Origin: Diospyros lotus
Taxonomy: Eukaryota; Streptophyta; Magnoliopsida; Ericales; Ebenaceae
Length of the DNA: 64,000 nt
NCBI RefSeq assembly: GCF_014633365.1
Contig: NC_068341.1
Location: 3,472,001-3,536,000, forward strand
Reading direction: 5' to 3'
The position numbers and the translations under genes are program-made. Under the pieces are notes generated by a model. That model saw only the letters and a list, made by a program, of their open reading frames with translations, ran no database searches and had not been told where the DNA came from. Positions 33,501 to 45,039 of this stretch are shown piece by piece (positions within the stretch are counted from its first letter, which is position 1; each line of letters starts with the position of its first letter).

Positions 33501-36500
33501 ATCACTATCAATTCTTGGGGACAAGAACAAGGAGGGGAATTGTCAAGATCCCAAGGATCCCCAAGGATATAATAGTAATTATGTATTATATGTGTTGAAG
33601 TAGGTTGTACATTGTTGTTATATTTTGTGGTTGTAATGATTGTACTTTGCTGTTGTAGACTATAAATAGGTTAGAATAGGTCTAGAATGGATATTGTGAA
33701 ATGATACTTGAATTCTGATTTCCCTCTCAATTGTTCTGATCTCTCTCCCTTTCTCTGTTCTGACTGCATTTCTCTCTCTAATCTTGCTGTTATCTCCCTC
33801 TTTCTGTCTAATTCTCCCTCCATTACTGTTCTATCTTTCCCGGTTCTTACCAAATTCCTTGGTAATTTCCTATTCAAACCCTAGGAATGTGACAGCTACT
33901 AGGTTATGTCTTTCAACCAGAAAGCACAAAATGAATTGGATGAGGTTACCAGGATGCTAAAAAGACAAATGCAGACACAGGCATGGAGACTGACACAAAC
34001 ACCACGATGCATCAATTCTTAAAAATGATCAGAACAAAAATTGGCATGACAGGTTAATGGATGAGAAAGGCTCGTGACAAGGCATTAAGGATGGCAGTTG
34101 TCTGTGTATATGGTGTGGGTTGTTCTGGATAGTGGTGGTAGGGTGGTTTCAGGTATTGTTGGGGCTAGTAGTATGTGGCAAATGGGTTCCAGGAACAAGG
34201 AGAGGAAAGAAAGAGATAAAGTAATACATAAAATTACATTATTAATTAATTTTAGTTAATTCCATTAATTACATTTTAACAATCATTAATTAATTAAATC
34301 TCAAAACTATTCTAATGTTAATCATAGCTAATACATTGGTTTGTGTATTGTCATTAGTAATATATTTCAGTATTTTGACAAGTTGCTAGAACTGTTTTTT
34401 TCCTCAATTAGAGAAGGTAAGACAGGTATTATGAAGTAATTATTGACACTATCAACGTACTTTGTTTAGTCAACTGACAGCTAAATAATGAAGGAAAGGA
34501 AGGGGTTGATTTATTGTTAACTATCTCCAATTGGTCAATCTAATTTCGTTAACCTGAGAAAGGGGGATGTATGAGTCCCATTCCTCATGGGGCCTTAATG
34601 TAATTTACAAAAAAAAGAGAACCTATGAACACCATATAATGGTTGTTACTTGTCAAAAAAAAAAAGAAAAAGAAAAAAAAAAGAAGTTATGCCTTCACAA
34701 AATATGCACAGCCAGGTATTACAGGGGATGCTACCCTCATAGCATATCATATTATTAATGTCAAGAAGCTTCTAAACTCATCCACCACATATACAATGGG
34801 TAGAAAACCCGTAAATTGCACTGTGCATCAGCAGGGAGATCCAAGTAAACGCACTTCAAACAATATGGCAACACAAAGTAAACAAACCTGAAACTTTCAT
34901 TATAGTAATCTGTAAAATCAAAAAGAATCTGAAAAGGGAAAAAAAAATAGCCCTTTTGCCTACATGCAAACAAGTAAATCTGCCTAACACAGAATAAGCC
35001 ATGAACATACCTTTATATAGTTGCTTGTGTCAAGTGTGAAGCGGTGATAAATTCCAGCAGGCAGTACAATCATTCCCCCTTTCTTTACCCAGACACGGAT
35101 CCAAGCATCATCTCGATCTCTCACATCAAAATAACCTTCGCCATCATGTAAAATATTAGGACACAAGATTTCACTTGTAGGAAACTAAATGAAGTTCCAA
35201 CTATACCTACCACTTCCTGCTACACAGTAACGGATCTCTTCGTCAGTATGAAGATGCTCCTCGAAAAAGCTTTTTATTTTCTCTTCATAATTTGGTAGTT
35301 TTTCTGGGCAAACCTCACAGAAGTCCTGAAAATAAAATTTTCCAAGATTTTCAACTCAGGTCCATGAAAAACTTTTATGATAATTCTATACACCAAGTCA
35401 TAAAAAACTCATCAAGCAACTGCACCTCCTCCCTCCCTCTTTCAATGCAAAAGTGAAATTACAATGGGAACAGTTGCCCTGGGAAAATAAAGAAATGAGA
35501 AATGAGAAGGCAAGCTTGGTCACAAACCATGTAGGAATATCCACGTTCCTCACGAATTTTCTTCAATTTCTCATCTGTTTCATAGTTATCAGCATCCAAC
35601 CGCCAGCTTAGAACTCCAAGGTCTTTAAAGTTAACAGGACAGCCCATTAGGTACAAATTAAAGAAATAGGTCCTGATAATTTCAGAAACTTGATTTTTGA
35701 ATATGCATACCTGAAAGCTGGTCTAGAGATACATATTGCTTAGGTTCCCGATGATGGGGGAGTCTCTGGTCTTCATCACTATCATCCATGTACCATGCCT
35801 CTATGACTTCCTCCCTGTCATCCTGTGGGAAAAAATACATTTTGATATGAGATGGAATATTAATATCCCTTTACGTTTCTATCCACATTTTTCTGGGAAG
35901 ACAATAATGAATTCAACAAAGACAAAATTAAAGAGTAACTACAGTGAATGTAGAATGAGATTGAAAACCAAAAAACCAATTTTTGCAATATGAGCCAGAT
36001 CACATTAATGATTCAGCTATAGGACCAAATCAAGAGTCAGATATGATGAATTTTAAGACTTGAACCCAAGGAAACATGTATTTGACTATAGAGCACATAC
36101 AGATAGTTCTCAGAAAATCTTTGGCATGGTCATATCTCAGCATTTTAAGCAAAAGAATATGTTACATTCAACTCCCTTAAAAAAACCAAGTAATTAGCAA
36201 ATTAAGGTAGCTTTGTTCTTATTTAGTTTATAACAAATAGAAGAAGTTTATGAGAAAGAAAAAGGTATAGAAAAATCAAAGAGAACTAGGTTAAAAACTT
36301 TTAAGCAAGACAGAGAATATAAGGGCTGAACAAAAAATAAAGTTATCAATATAGATGCTTCACATACTAGAATATATGTAATTGACCCCACCTAGTAAGA
36401 TTAAGGTCTTGGTTGTGGTTGTAGTTGGAGAAAATAACTGGTGTTGCAAGACAATCTCATCCTCAGTTTAGCTATAGCTACTTGCAAACCAAGGGGGAAA

Positions 36501-38404
36501 TTGTAATACCCCGAGAGCCCAGAGAAGTTAGTATATATCGAGGATAGTATAAGAAAGGAACTAACACCAGCTGAATACCTTTTGGGCTGAATGTTGGCAA
36601 AGAACTCCCAAGTTAAGCGTACTTAACATGGGGTAATCCAGGGATGGGTGACCCCCCTGGGAAGTTCGCGTATGTCCATCAGGGTAAGTTGTTTTGGTCC
36701 TTCTTATCGCTCGATACGGAATGTTACAAAAATAGCTTGATAAAGGAGTTCCATGGAGCTTGCATGGGTGGTGTCACTAGAAGTAAAAATGTGGGAAGGT
36801 CGCACTTGGGTGCCTCTAATGTATGTTTGACGGGCCAAAAAGAACACTCTTGTGGAAGTTCAGATGTCAATCCAATTAAAACATTCAAGTCAACTAAGTA
36901 CCACAGATGCACAAAATTTTTCACAAATAGCCCAAGTGTTGAGAAGAACTCAATCCTAGAAAAATAAAAATAATACATATGTTTGGATGAATAATGACCT
37001 GATCACATCTTACAAGTGCTTGTACTTCATCATAGGATATGGAGCTCTATCCATCTAAGAGTTTGTTTGCTAATTCTTTTTACCTATTCATATCCTGGAT
37101 CTCTTTCTGGTCCTAATTACTAGGGTCATGGTGTACGGCCTTACCGACATGGTTTATACAACGTTTCCCATTTTGTAAGCATATGATTTACTTATTGACT
37201 AAAGAAAAAAAAAGATAAAAGAAATTCTATCATTAAAAGAAGGATAACAGAAAAAAATTGCAACTTCCTACCATCACAAAACAATAGGTTGTTAATGGTT
37301 ACCACAGTAGAAACAAAAGTATGATTCCAACATGCTGATGTAGTTGTACAATTTATGTGCCTATGACACAACAGAAATTCCTCGTCAACAATCCTTTCAG
37401 CCTAACAGTCTTGAAGTTCCTCAAATGAAGTAACATCTTACCCTAGGTAAATCCAGAACACTTCCCTAGGGAACAGAGTGAAAACAAACAATTATATGTG
37501 ATGAAGATCATAAAGAAATATTTCAGAAAACAATACTTTAGGCATACAAGTAAAAAATTAATATTTTGTATTAATTTTTTTTATTTTAATTTGTTTCCTA
37601 GTGTCTTTTAATTTCTTTTATGACCTAGAATCCTAATTAGGTTAGCATTATCTTTATTAGCTTAATTGTCTATAAATACTATTGAATGACAGATTTTGAT
37701 GAATAATATTAAATAATTGCTATTCACTACGAATAATCAGGATTACTCTTGTTTCATTTGGTTCGGGTTCTGCATCAATATGTTTTTTTTTTTTTTTTTT
37801 CACTCACTGTAATATTACTGAATCGCATAGATTACAGGCGGCACTTCCTCTACCGAATGGAACTCTCAGCCCAAGCAGTCTTCCATCTCCCTGGCAATAA
37901 GCCAATCCTATTCCTCACTCAGTTCAATTTAAATGCATTGAATCTATCAATTTATTTCTCCAACAAGAAAGAAGAATCAGAAGCCTAGTTCATTCAAATT
38001 AGGTAATCATTTTCAGTGGCTTTTCTTGTTCACGTAAAAGATAAAAAACAAAGCTGATAATTCTATGGCTTGACTCGCTAACCGTCGGAATACAGATTAT
38101 TCAAGCCCCAGAGACGAACAGCATATGAATCGATTTAACAATTACAGAGGAAGTAAATGGCAAGGTTTAATAGAAAATACCAAACCCCGCGATTCGAACA
38201 GTCGTGAGTATTTTCTAAAGATAATAAAACGGGTAAAGGCATAAAAACCCACAAATCGATCAAACGGGCAAGCGCTAATCGCGTAAAATGGAAAAGAGAT
38301 CGGTGAAACCAAACAAAATCTTCAATTTTTTTTCACAAGGAAGAAAGCCCTAATTGCAGGATGGTAGAGGTCAGATATTTATTTACCTTGGCCACCAAAC
38401 CCAT
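30579..38404 (-). CDS. ARD: Acireductone dioxygenase ARD-a (canonical)
   Basis: Methionine salvage enzyme. With Fe(II) it converts acireductone and O2 to formate and the keto-acid precursor of methionine; with Ni(II) it releases CO. Seven exons: 38387-38404, 35711-35822, 35528-35622, 35211-35325, 35011-35135, 30775-30845, 30579-30645; 603 nt, 200 aa, all phases closing. The N-terminus is [20 protein letters not shown] and the cupin core holds all four metal ligands: His99, His101 and Glu105 in [13 protein letters not shown], and His144 in GIYHRFTLD. The C-terminal [10 protein letters not shown] block is present. Intron 5 contains an intact LTR element and intron 1 a Cassandra-type LTR. No clear TATA box is seen at the position used by the other three copies. 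Confidence 0.94.
30958..31000 (+). repeat. (AAAT)n microsatellite in ARD-a intron 5
   Basis: About nine AAAT/AATA units followed by ACATAAAT variants. Confidence 0.9.
32537..32800 (+). CDS. Anonymous ORF 1 of the element in ARD-a intron 5
   Basis: 87 aa beginning [18 protein letters not shown] with a C-terminal [21 protein letters not shown]. An upstream in-frame stop at 32521 suggests decay of a longer frame. Six nucleotides separate it from the next ORF. Not recognised. Confidence 0.35.
   Translation: MDAKTAAGKINVTPLEDVTVEDKSVLYASKQEAKDVVKLATETIMTGLNFEDLKSISLEGIGTPPIPDFLIRKVSEEDVHVTINHQE
32806..33090 (+). CDS. Anonymous ORF 2 of the element in ARD-a intron 5
   Basis: 94 aa, [15 protein letters not shown] ... 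[19 protein letters not shown] ... [19 protein letters not shown]. Charged and probably helical at the C-terminus. No domain recognised. Together with the preceding and following frames it looks like one decayed coding region of about 300 codons. Confidence 0.35.
   Translation: MAELSTMDQVIPTEKSVNCEETCALIKVNQWRTIQDWLEVDEGCSRLEEIDHIKNFQQYNCALKQRRMQKEKLKCDERKMVDEFFAVGNKTFAA
33293..33487 (+). CDS. Basic C-terminal peptide of the element in ARD-a intron 5
   Basis: 64 aa ending [22 protein letters not shown], followed 35 nt later by TTCTTGGGGACAAGAA and the polypurine tract. The same C-terminal block and spacing occur in the minus-strand element of SRPRB intron 2, showing the two are one family. 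The arginine/lysine run could bind RNA, as in gag tails; this is inference. Confidence 0.45.
   Translation: MLHLRDITDIKVADDAADLVQVVKPSLTLKPVDNKRRNIRVKRNRPRRRKKERRINLIEKAGIG
36502..36728 (+). mobile_element. Cassandra-type TRIM LTR with 5S rRNA-like sequence
   Basis: A 227-bp LTR beginning TGTAATACCCCGAG and ending GGAATGTTACA, preceded by a purine tract AAGGGGGAAAT. Its centre (36604-36670) matches the 3' half of plant 5S rRNA: AGTTAAGCGTACTTA (5S box A region, 36611-36625) and GATGGGTGACCCCCCTGGGAAG (box C region, 36643-36664). Cassandra elements are small non-autonomous retrotransposons carrying 5S promoter sequence in their LTRs. Only the 3' LTR and part of the interior seem present, and no second LTR or primer site was found. 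The flanks GAAAT and AAAAT differ by one base. Confidence 0.82.
37583..37780 (+). mobile_element. Possible LTR fragment in ARD-a intron 1
   Basis: Contains TTAATTGTCTATAAATACT (TATA box) and a downstream TTCATTTGGTTCGGGTTCTGCATCAAT stretch in two blocks resembling the U5 end of small plant LTRs. No partner LTR or boundaries were found. Confidence 0.25.
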
Positions 38405-38639
38405 TCTTCTTCCTCTCACCAGGGATCCCACCTCTGCGTCCGAGTACTAAGCTTTGAGGCCACGCCACTATCTGAGCTTCGAGGCCACGAGTACGAGATA
38501 ATAAACGAGGACAGCATCACGGCCTTATTGTCGCCGAAGGCCGTTGACTTTGACCCAAGGGGGGCTCTTTCGTAATTCCATTCCGGAAACCACGTTGTTT
38601 TCTCATTGTTTCCCACTAATACATACAGTCCCTTTGGAA

Positions 38640-39050
38640 ACAAAAATGCTATTTACGTTCTTTGGGGGTATTGTTTTGTAATTTTCGAAACATTTTTGTT
38701 TTTGAAATATTAAAAAATATTTTTAAATTACTTTTCTAATTTTAAAATTTTTTTATGACCATTTCGTAATATTAAAAAAATATTGATCTACTAGAGATGA
38801 ATTTTTTTTTTGTCTCCAACATAAAATTTTTAATTTTTTAAAAATTTATTTGAATGTATTATAAAATTTTTGTTTATTTTTAAATTGAATAATTATATTT
38901 TATATTCAAAATTATATTTATAAAAAAATTATATATTTTTTATTTATCCATTTTTCTCATATTTCTATTTCTTAATTTTTTAAAAGATAATATTTATCTA
39001 TTTTTATTTATTCATTTCTCGTTTTTATTTCCATACAACTTAACACTACT
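38640..39050. repeat. AT-rich segment shared with 57.7-58.1 kb
   Basis: Starts about 235 bp upstream of the ARD-a start codon. It shares ordered blocks with the region about 330 bp upstream of ARD-d: TTTTTGAAATATTAAAAAA, a TTTAATGTATTAT-type block, AATTATATTTATAAAAAAAT and a final CATGCAAC/CATACAACTTAA block. Either a duplicated promoter flank or copies of one AT-rich repeat. Confidence 0.55.
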
Positions 39051-40814
39051 AATTGCTAAAGGATCCCTCAAAAAATTTTAAATGTCCTTTCACCCCTTAA
39101 ATCTTGAAAATTTTTTATAGGAAAAAATCACCTAAAACCGGAAAGGAACCATCTAAAGCTCACAGAACCCAAAGTTGAAACTTTATATTTATTTAAATTC
39201 TTAAACAAATAAATTGGATAATGAAAATTAATATGCAATTTATATATTAATTATGCCATATTAAGACTAATCTTATTATGTCATGTATAACTTATCTTGT
39301 GATATGACAAAACATATAAGTTTTTTTTAAATAAAGAAATTAAATTATACTCAAAAAATTCTCGTGTATAATGAATGTCTCCATCTGTTATCCTATTCAT
39401 AAGATTAGGCTTTATGATACCAGAACAATGATAAAAAATTGGGTTCATAAACAAACATAAGAATTAGGCAAAGATTTGTGAATTGTTCGATTGGAAAATG
39501 TTCTTAAATATATTAAAAGAACTGTTTTTCTACACTTTTTAATAATTTGAACCTGTGACTTGCTTATTCTGATCACTGAATAATTATAAGAAGTTGAGTT
39601 CAAGAAGAGACAGAAGAATTAGGTGAAAGAAATTAGGGGTTGGTTTGACTGAGCTCTACGGGAAGTGTTGAGTTCAAAGAATACTAGTAATTACAAACAA
39701 AGGAGTGGTTGAATCAGTTGAATTTCTGCGTCTTAGACCCAAATTTCAGTCTAAATTAATCCATTGTTTGAATGGGCCATGTTGGTCCATTCTATTGAAA
39801 GAGTGCATGGATCAGTTGAAGTTATGGTTGAAACCTACTTTATTGATAATGAAGCTCCAAACGATGTCCTTGGGTTTATGCTGGTTGAAAGGCCACGTGT
39901 AGCAACCGCAGCATGTCATTTGGCAGCTGCTTGATGGTAGCACGTGGCAACCATCAGCAGCTTTCTGATGGCGCCCAATTGCCCACTTTTGCCCGATCAT
40001 ATTCCTTGCCTGCTTGTCATTTTTGTTGGAATAATCATCGTGCTTGCACGATTGAATCCCAGCCTTTCATCCATGTTTTATGAGGCTTGATCCCAGCCAC
40101 TCATCAGCGTTTTTAATCTCGCCCATCGGGATGTGAACTAGCCCAGACGAAAGAGATGAAAAAGGTGAGGAAGGAAAGAAACAAAAAAGGGGAAAAGAAA
40201 GATCGAGAGAAAGGAAGTGAAGTCTTCGCCTCTGGGCTAGGGTTTTCTCTCTAGTTTGCTCTCTATTTATTCTTTGTAAAGGATCTATATAAATTTTGTT
40301 TAATGGTTCAATAGGTTTTGCCTTTGATATGTATTAAGTGATTATTGGGCAAGTTTTGATTCTCGAACTACTGTTTGTACATAGAGATTAAGAGGGTTTT
40401 ATGTGGGTGTATTCTCCGATTCTATTCTTAGTGCAGTGAGCTCTTCTCACCAGAGCTCAACATGGACGTAGCCCTATTTTGGGTGAACCACGGTAAAAAT
40501 CTTTGTCTCCTTGTCATTTTGCTTTTTTGTTTCGTTTCTGCTTGATGTATGTATGTTTATGCTTCTTGTTTCTGCTTGATGTATGTATGTATGTAGGTTT
40601 CTGTTATCAGTTCGCAACAGTGGTATCAAAGCCGTGTTTTAGATTGGCGCTTAACGCTTGTAAGTTCAATCGGTTATCCTTTTTCATTTCTAGGGTTGTC
40701 ATCTATTTGTAAGTGGTCTAGGGTTTCTCTATGAGTCCTTGTCAGCAGGTGTTTGTTGTGTTGGTTCTCATCAATGTCTAGAGCCACCTAGGTTAACTTC
40801 GTGCAAGGCAAAAA

Positions 40815-43500
40815 TGATGTCTACCCGATTTGAAATCGGTATATTTGATGGTAAAGGAAACTTCAAAAGCTGGAAAAAGAAGATGAGAGTTTTACTCTCT
40901 TATCATAAGATGTAACACCCGAGAATAATTTTGAGGATAAAAATGATGTTTGATAAAGGGCATAATTGGAATTTTGGGAAAAATAAGACTATAGGGCACA
41001 CTAACACAGCTTTGGACGACCGAATTAATCAGAGGGAGTACCTTGGACCCTAGATAGCCAAGGAAAATGGTATAGTATCGACGAGCAATTAAAATTATGA
41101 TTTTTAGTGATGAAAGAAATGAGATCGGGAACAGTTTTCGGTACAGCAAAAAATACAGTTGCCAATTAGGCCGTATTACCGAATTGTTGTAAACAACGGC
41201 CAAAAAGTCAACGGAGAGTGTCAAGGACTAGTATTCGATGTATAGAACAACCCTTAAGTGGTTTCAGGTTAAATCAAGTAGATTTAAGGTCAAATAAATC
41301 AATCGGGCCTAAGTGTAATTTTCAAAAATTGCCCGAGAGAGGTCTAAACGGCAATTTTTCAAAAGTTTCAAGGGGGAAATGAAAATTATTAATCTTGAGG
41401 GTCTTAGTGAGGATGTTAGAAAGACCAAGGGCTTAAAGGAAAGGGTCAAAATGCAAAAGAAAAATTTCGGGGGGCTAAAGTGTAATTTTTAGAAATTTCA
41501 CACGCACATGGCAGCCTGGCTGCGAGTTTTGGCCGGAAAATCCGGCCATTTGGCAGCCAAATCTTGTCAAGGGATGGCCGAGGACAGTCCTGGTGGCGTG
41601 AAGGGGAAGAAATGACCAGAAATCGGCCACGTGGGGGGTCGTTTTTACCTATAAATACCGAAGGTATTCGGCCGAGAAAGAAGCACCAAATCGAGCTCAT
41701 TCTTGAACGATTTTTGGAGCTTTGATAGAGGGCTTTTGGTCTCTAGGAGTCAAGGATCATTTTGGGATCGATTTGAGGCGTTTTGGAGTAGGTTTGAGGG
41801 GGTTTCGAACTCGGCCGAGGGTTTGAGGCGGTCCACCTTCCGCCGCCTGCAACCGGCCATTTAGGCCACTTTCCGGTGGCCTTTCAGCCTGATTTTCGTG
41901 GTATAGTGATCGATTCTCCAAGGGCTTTCGAACGGCACCGATTTTGTAGCCATTGGAGCAGTCGCCGGCGACCGGCTCAAGGTAGAAGACGACCCGCGCG
42001 TGACTACCACGCGCCAGTTCAATCCAGTCAGCCACGCGCCCGCGCGTGAAGGCGCGTGAGACTTCAGGTAATTTCGAAATTTTTTTATTTATTTTAAGAA
42101 AATTAAATTATAAATTATTATGTAAAAATATTTGAGAAAATAGTCGTTTAGATATTTATTTTGGATTATTAGGATTATTAGAGAAGAAAATGGGAGAAAA
42201 ATAGGAAAAATATGAGAAAATTAAGGAAAATTATAATTGTTGGATAAATGTGATGATTAGGGTGCCTTGAGGGTTGAGACGAAGTGACTCGTGCGAAGAT
42301 CGAAGAAGGCATGCAAATCGAGGTAGGCACGCAAATCGAGGCATACCGAAATATCGCTAAATGTGAGTGTTCGCCTCCAACTTTGTTTTGACTTGTGAGT
42401 GGTTCTACCCGAAAAGATTTTAAGTGACATGTGAATGGTTTACTGTGAATGTTCATCCCTATGGCTTGGTTTATTATGGTTGTCCAAACAATTATTTACA
42501 CATGCATTGAATTTCGAACGGTAAAGTGCATACATTGAGATGTTAATTTTTATGCATGTTATGATTTTTCGGCATTGGCTTGTTTTGTGTAGTCCATGTG
42601 GGACGTGGGTTGGTAACTTGTGACGTAGCCCAGAGTGACAGCACTCGGGATGCGTACCTAGGATTAATGCTAGGTGACCCACTTGGGACGGGGCTGAGAC
42701 GGACTTCACCCTACGGGACCCAAGTGGCGGGGCTGAGAGTGGACACCACCCCGGTTGTTGGCTCAAGTGGCGGGACTGCGAGTGGACACCACCCCAGGTT
42801 CCTTTGAGCAATAGAAGCTGATGACCGAAAATAGTCACCTGATCAGCTTGCAAAAACAAATGAGGTAAGAGAAGAGGCATTCAACCTCATTTTCCTTCAC
42901 CTTGGTGACACTGTCATATGTAAGGTAAATGGTATGTCAACTCCTATTGATTTATGGAATAAATTAGATTCGTTATACTCTGTAATGTCTACACCTAATT
43001 TAGTTTACTTGAAAGACATGCTGTTTAATTTCAAAATGAATACATCTAAGTTAATGGATGAGAAAATAGACGAATTTACTAGGCTTGAATTATTACTTAG
43101 AGGTACTGATCAAGCATTAGGTGACACAAGTGAAGCTATGATTCTATTAAATTCATTACCTGATGACTATGATGTTGTAAAGCATGCATTGAGATATACT
43201 AGCATTGTACCTAGTTTGGACCTTGTTATATCGGGTATTAAAGCTAAGGAACTGGAACTAGGAACATCTAAGAAGTCTGGCAATAATTTGTTTGTAAAGA
43301 GTAAGAATGAGAAAAAACACTTTATCAGTAACAATGATCACCCTAATGGGTCAAGGCAAAAGGGTAAAAAGAAATACAAGAAGGGTAAATAAAAATGGAA
43401 GTATTACCACAGTGGAAATGAGGGTCATATTAAGAAGTATTGCTATGATTTTATTAAGAAACAAAAACAAGGGGAAATACAAATGTAAATGCAGGAACCT
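40815..43500 (+). pseudogene. Copia gag remnant, split by a solo LTR
   Basis: The first 33 codons (MMSTRFEIGIFDGKGNFKSW ...) end at 40910. The frame resumes after the insertion near 42811 with IEADDRK, a stop at 42832, then a long gag region to 43392 (STPIDLWNKLDSLYS, LLLRGTDQAL, LLNSLPDDYD). A decayed zinc knuckle follows in another frame (GNEGHIKKYC, about 43415-43445). Confidence 0.85.
40911..42810 (+). mobile_element. Long solo LTR (Gypsy, Tekay/Del-like) inside Copia gag
   Basis: A 1.9-kb segment starts TGTAACACCCGAG and ends CCTTTGAGCA, interrupting Copia gag after codon 33. It has a TATA box CTATAAATACC near 41650, a GC-rich leader (41750-42060), and near its end two to three copies of a unit with GGGGCTGAGAGTGGACACCACC (42690-42800). 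No internal domain is present. TGTAACACCC starts and long LTRs are typical of Tekay/Del chromoviruses. The flanks TAAGA and ATAGA do not form an exact duplication. Confidence 0.6.
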
Positions 43501-43539
43501 CTAATTGTGTAGTTGAAGTTCTAAATGTCTCTTATTTAT

Positions 43540-44010
43540 CTACTGAAAATGAATGGATAATGGATTCTGGTTGCTCTTTTCATATGTGCCCCAATAGAGA
43601 ATAGTTTCAAAATTTTAACCAAAGGAAAACTGGTACTGTTTTCATGGGCAATAACCAGTCATGTAGTGTCCAAGGAATAGGCAACATATCTTTAAAATTG
43701 CATGACAATAAAATCAGAATTCTAACTGATGTAAGGTATGTACCAGGTTTAAAAAGAAATCTAATATCTCTTGGCACACTTGATGAGTTAGGTTATTCAT
43801 ATAGAGCAGAAAATAGTTTCCTGCATGTTCTTAAAGATTATCTTATCTTGTCTGATACTAAGAAAAATGGCTTGTACATTTTGACTGGTTATTACTCTTC
43901 CCTTGTTAACATGCATTCTGCCTGCATAGCTAATACTGATAAGACAAATCTATGGCACCTAAGGTTTGGCCATATGAGCTTGAAAGGTCTTCAGGCACTG
44001 TCAAACTAAG
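43540..44010 (+). pseudogene. Copia protease and pre-integrase zinc finger remnant
   Basis: WIMDSGCSFHM near 43555 carries the Asp-Ser-Gly active site, followed by DVRYVPGLKRNLISLG and the pre-integrase HLRFGHMSLKGL (about 43958-43990). Stops at 43601 and 44007 interrupt the frame. Confidence 0.8.
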
Positions 44011-44029
44011 GTTACCTTGGATTAGTGCC

Positions 44030-44980
44030 TGTTGGGTCCCTCGACTTTTGTGAATCATGTGTTCTGGACAAGTAAAACAGGCTGAGTTTCCATAAGGGAA
44101 CTCACCTGGCGAAGGCATGCTTAGAATATCTTCATGTTGACCTATGAGGGCCTTTTCAGGTCCCCACCTTTGGTAGTAACAGGTATTTTCTATCTATTGT
44201 GGATGATTTTACTCGAAAGGTTTGGGTATTTTTATTAAAATCATAAGATCAGACTCTAGAGAAGTTTAAAACCTGAAAAACTATGGTAGAAAACCAAATA
44301 GATAGGAAAATTAAAACACTTAGAACTAACAATGGTCTTGAGTTCTGCAGTAGAGCCTTTGATACTTTCTATAATGATCAAGGTATACTTAGACACAAAA
44401 CAGTTAGGAACACTCCCCAACAAAATAGGATAGCTGAACGAATGAACAGAACCCTACTTGAAAAAGTTAGGTGCCTATTATTCACATCTAACATGTCTAA
44501 GTCATTTTGGGGTGAGGCTCTATCTACTGCAGCCTATTTAGTAAATAGAAATCCTTCTGCTGTTTTAAATTTTAAATGCCTTGAGGAAAATTGGACTGGT
44601 AGGAAGTTAAATTTAAATTACCTAAGAGTATTTGGCTGTGAAGCCTATGCTCATCAGTTTGAGGGTAAACTTGAACCTAGGTCTATCAAATGTGTGTTTG
44701 TTGGTTACCAAGAAGGTACCAAGGGATATAGGTTATGGGCTAAGGAATCTGTTGGAGTTAAAATCATAATCAGTAGATATGTTATCTTTAATGAAAATGT
44801 TTTCCCTTATAAGACCATTAACCAAAAAGAAACAAACACTCAGCAAAATCTAGATGATTTTGTTGTGTTAGGGGGATCTCAGATTGAGGTGGAGCAACTA
44901 GCAGGAAGTAATGACTTGCCAGCTGCTCCAGCTTCATCTGAACCTAATCCCAAATGTTACCTTGCCTATGTCTTATGATG
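44030..44980 (+). pseudogene. Copia integrase remnant
   Basis: The core begins VDL with a stop, then GPF near 44140, followed by FLSIVDDFTRKVWVF with further stops at 44245 and 44274. The second catalytic block reads TNNGLEF where TDNGLEF is expected, so the Asp is lost. The Glu region QQNRIAERMNRTL is intact. The C-terminal part has FVGYQEGTKGYRLW, typical of Copia integrases. Confidence 0.8.
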
Positions 44981-45039
44981 AAAACAGCTTTGATCATGAT
45001 GATGATAAAGAGGAATAAGAGGATGAACCTGAGATTGAG

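Larger units (their letters stand above)
31374..33894 (+). mobile_element. Intact non-autonomous LTR retrotransposon in ARD-a intron 5
   Basis: The 5' LTR is 31374-31755 and the 3' LTR 33541-33894, both starting TGTCAAGA(T/C)CCC and ending in a TGAC(A/C) motif. A 5-bp target duplication GCTAC flanks the element (31369-31373, 33895-33899). The primer site TGGTATTAGAGC is at 31758-31769 and the polypurine tract AAGGAGGGGAAT at 33529-33540. TATA-like TATAAATAGG lies in each LTR. Total length is 2.52 kb with no gag or pol, only short ORFs. The LTRs look very similar, so the insertion is fairly recent. It runs antisense to ARD-a. Confidence 0.93.

Noticed and set aside
36604..36670. 5S rRNA gene
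   Set aside because: Only the 3' half of 5S is present, with substitutions, and it sits within an LTR; it is a Cassandra element, not a 5S gene.
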